A DNA stretch of 16,873 nucleotides from assembly GCA_002428045.1 (NCBI GenBank), contig DIZZ01000011.1, forward strand, positions 746-17,618, given 5' to 3'. Both the position numbers and the translations under genes were made by a program. Below the pieces are notes generated by a model. It made no database searches. It worked only from the letters and a program-made list of their open reading frames with translations, and was not told the DNA's origin. How positions within the stretch are numbered: the first letter of the stretch is position 1; each line of letters opens with the position of its first letter. Origin of the DNA: Verrucomicrobia bacterium UBA6015. GTDB lineage: Bacteria; Verrucomicrobiota; Kiritimatiellia; UBA8416. Shown one piece after another: positions 14,946 through 16,873 of this stretch.

Positions 14946-16840
14946 AGAAACCTACCTCATCCGTTCCCCGCAAAGCGATCCTTCTCGCCGCCGGTTTCGG
15001 CTCCCGCATGGCCCCGCTCTCGCACGACCTGCCCAAGGCAATGATGCCGCTGTGGGGCATTCCTGTCCTGGGCCATATCGTCACCCTGCTGCGTAAGGCA
15101 GGGGTTTCGGAGTTCTTAATCAATCTGCATCATCATCCCCAGCCCATCCTCGACTGGTGCCGCCAGCAGAACGATCCTTCGCTGCATATCCAACTCTCCT
15201 TCGAACCGGAGATCCTAGGTACCGGCGGGGCGCTTCGACGTGCCTCGCACTTTATTGATAGCGATCCCTTCTGGATGGTCAACACCGACATTGCCATCGA
15301 TCTTGACCTGAACGTCCTGATCGACGATTTCCGGCGACACGCCCCGCTTGCCACGCTCTGGATGCATGCAACGCGCGGGCCTCGCACCGTCGAGATAAAT
15401 GCGGACGGCGAGATTTCCTCGTTTTCATCAGCGACGCCGGGGGCCGACGGAACCTTCACCTTCTGCGGCCTGCAACTGCTGGATCCGGGCATCTTGACGT
15501 TCCTTCCTGAGCCATCCTTCTGCTCCGTGGTCGACGGCTACCGCCGGGCGATTGAGGCTGGGCGCAAGGTGCGTGGCTGCCCGCTTCCCGGAGCCTACTG
15601 GGCCGATCTCGGTACCCCGGCCCGTTACCTCGATGCGCACCGCGACATCGCCCAGCTTGCCGACGGTCCAGATGGGATCGCGCTGCTATCCACGGAATGG
15701 AAACGCGAAATGCAACGGCGCATTCCCAAGGAGATACGAACAACCGGCGTTGTTGTCCTTGGATCCAACGTCCAGATCGGCGAGGGGGCAACCCTCACCG
15801 ACTGCGTCCTGTGGGATGAAACCAACGTTTCCCCCGGTATTCGCATCGCCAGCAGCATCGTCGGATCCAGAACGACGGTCAAAGACGATCTGCAGGAATC
15901 CGTGCAAGTCCGCATGAATGGCTTGCCTGATGAACCGGTCCTCACGGCCGTTCTCGCCGCCTTGCGCTGCCAGCGGGGCGAGGCCTCGCTGACGGCATTA
16001 CCTGCCCGAGGCTCGGATCGCCGATTCGAGCGTATCCGCACCCCGCGCAGCGGCGGCATCCTCGTCCGCTACGACGACGCGAAGCGTTCCGAGAACGCCC
16101 GGTACGCCACGCTCGCCACATTTCTCATGCAGAACGGTATAAACGTTCCCGGCGTCATCCTCGACCGCCCTGATCTCAAGGCGACACTCTTTGAGGATGC
16201 CGGCACCTGTTCTCTCCAGGATGCCTTGCCGGGCATGACACGCCAAGCTCGCCGCCGCTTATATCGCCTCGTGATCGAGCAGCTTATCGCGCTGCACCGG
16301 ATCCCTCTCTCGACCTGCCCGCCGCTGGAGCCCGGCTTTGATGCGGGCCTCTACCGCTGGGAACACGAGCTATTCGCGAACCACCTGCTGCGCGACACCC
16401 TGCACCTGCCCGAAGCCGGGATTCGCCAGGCCTTGCGCGACCTCAAACCGGTCGCACTTTACCTGCTGCACCAGCCGCTGGTGCCAGTACACCGTGATTT
16501 CCAATCCAGCAACGTCCTGCTCACACGCGGTCGTCCCGTCATCATCGACTTCCAAGGCATGCGCCCCGGTGCGGCCGCCTACGACCTGGCCTCCCTCCTG
16601 TGCGATCCCTATGTCATGCTCGACGACGCCGACCGGCACTACCTGCTCGACGTCTACTGCACAGCCAGCCCCGATGGCGAAGCCATCCGCGAGGCGTTCG
16701 TGCATGCCGCTGTCCAGCGCCTCGTGCAGGCGCTGGGTGCCTATGGCCGACTCTCTGCCAATCCCGCGACCAAACGTTTCGAACGCTACATCACCCCGGC
16801 CCTTGCCATGCTCAAGGCGGTTGGAGGTGGCACCCTGTAG
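14942..16840 (+). CDS. Fused sugar-1-phosphate nucleotidyltransferase and AmgK-like anomeric sugar kinase
   Basis: Two enzymes in one 632-residue chain. Residues 10-240 are a nucleotidyltransferase: AAGFGSRMAPLSHDLPKAM (16-34; GxGxR plus PK), VNTDIAID with metal-binding Asp116, and DLGTPARYLDAH (222-233, second metal Asp). Residues 265-321 contain hexapeptide-like repeats (VVLGSNVQIGEGATL, CVLW), a short left-handed beta helix that MurU itself lacks. Residues 340-632 are a COG3178/APH-type kinase: GSDRRFERI (357-365), EDAGTCSLQDAL, catalytic loop HRDFQSSNVLL (517-527; Asp519, Asn524), metal IDFQGM (Asp536) and AAYDLASLLCDPY. In Pseudomonas, AmgK phosphorylates MurNAc at C1 and MurU makes UDP-MurNAc as separate proteins. 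Together with the NamZ gene it overlaps by ATGA, this suggests MurNAc or another amino sugar as substrate. The substrate is inferred. Confidence 0.88.
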   Translation: MKKPTSSVPRKAILLAAGFGSRMAPLSHDLPKAMMPLWGIPVLGHIVTLLRKAGVSEFLINLHHHPQPILDWCRQQNDPSLHIQLSFEPEILGTGGALRRASHFIDSDPFWMVNTDIAIDLDLNVLIDDFRRHAPLATLWMHATRGPRTVEINADGEISSFSSATPGADGTFTFCGLQLLDPGILTFLPEPSFCSVVDGYRRAIEAGRKVRGCPLPGAYWADLGTPARYLDAHRDIAQLADGPDGIALLSTEWKREMQRRIPKEIRTTGVVVLGSNVQIGEGATLTDCVLWDETNVSPGIRIASSIVGSRTTVKDDLQESVQVRMNGLPDEPVLTAVLAALRCQRGEASLTALPARGSDRRFERIRTPRSGGILVRYDDAKRSENARYATLATFLMQNGINVPGVILDRPDLKATLFEDAGTCSLQDALPGMTRQARRRLYRLVIEQLIALHRIPLSTCPPLEPGFDAGLYRWEHELFANHLLRDTLHLPEAGIRQALRDLKPVALYLLHQPLVPVHRDFQSSNVLLTRGRPVIIDFQGMRPGAAAYDLASLLCDPYVMLDDADRHYLLDVYCTASPDGEAIREAFVHAAVQRLVQALGAYGRLSANPATKRFERYITPALAMLKAVGGGTL

Positions 16841-16849
16841 CCGTGCCAC
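16827..16849 (+). other. Inverted repeat across the stop codon of the fused enzyme gene
   Basis: GTGGCAC (16827-16833) pairs perfectly with GTGCCAC (16843-16849) around a 9-nt loop that contains the TAG stop. There is no T-run after it in the 24 nt left in the window, so it may be a weak transcript-end structure or chance. Confidence 0.25.
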
Positions 16850-16873
16850 GGAACTTATGCTCCGATGGGCAGA

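Overview
This 16.9 kb window is a dense, moderately GC-rich bacterial chromosome segment with no tRNA, rRNA, CRISPR array or insertion sequence that I can recognise. The left part (about 1-7750) is coded almost entirely on the minus strand and the right part (7977-16840) entirely on the plus strand. The two arms diverge from a promoter region at about 7747-7976. Several traits suggest a Gram-negative-type bacterium, possibly of the PVC group (Verrucomicrobiota, Kiritimatiellota or Lentisphaerota): a histone-like HU with an Ala/Lys/Pro N-terminal tail, a carboxy(nor)spermidine pathway, a single-chain glycyl-tRNA synthetase and GH101-like and NamZ-like glycosidases. This assignment is inference from gene content, not from a marker gene.

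Minus-strand arm. The left edge holds the start of an unrecognised gene (1-120), then an AT-richer, transfer-like stretch with a CatB/Vat-type O-acetyltransferase (357-959). Next comes a three-gene surface-glycan unit, transcribed from about 4135 down to 1246: an NAD-dependent sugar epimerase/dehydratase, a GDP-L-fucose-synthase-like epimerase/reductase, and a GtrB/DPM1-like polyprenyl-phosphate glycosyltransferase. Upstream lie an orphan cobalamin synthase (cobS), the tailed HU protein with a textbook intrinsic terminator, and a histidine kinase/response regulator pair whose genes overlap by ATGA.

Plus-strand arm. Seven genes follow one another with gaps of 43 nt or less and no visible terminator. 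They are glycyl-tRNA synthetase, a carboxynorspermidine/carboxyspermidine dehydrogenase and its decarboxylase, a CDP-alcohol phosphatidyltransferase, a GH101-like glycosidase, a NamZ-family exo-N-acetylmuramidase, and a large two-enzyme fusion (nucleotidyltransferase, left-handed beta-helix and AmgK-like sugar kinase).

The most notable block is 12524-16840. Two glycosidases without signal peptides sit directly upstream of a fused kinase/nucleotidyltransferase whose halves resemble AmgK and a MurU-like enzyme. In-frame stops just upstream of both glycosidase starts rule out longer N termini. The simplest reading is a cytoplasmic salvage cassette: hydrolysis releases an amino sugar (probably MurNAc), the kinase half phosphorylates the anomeric position, and the nucleotidyltransferase half makes the UDP-sugar. 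The gene order, the ATGA coupling and the fusion are seen directly; the substrate is inferred.
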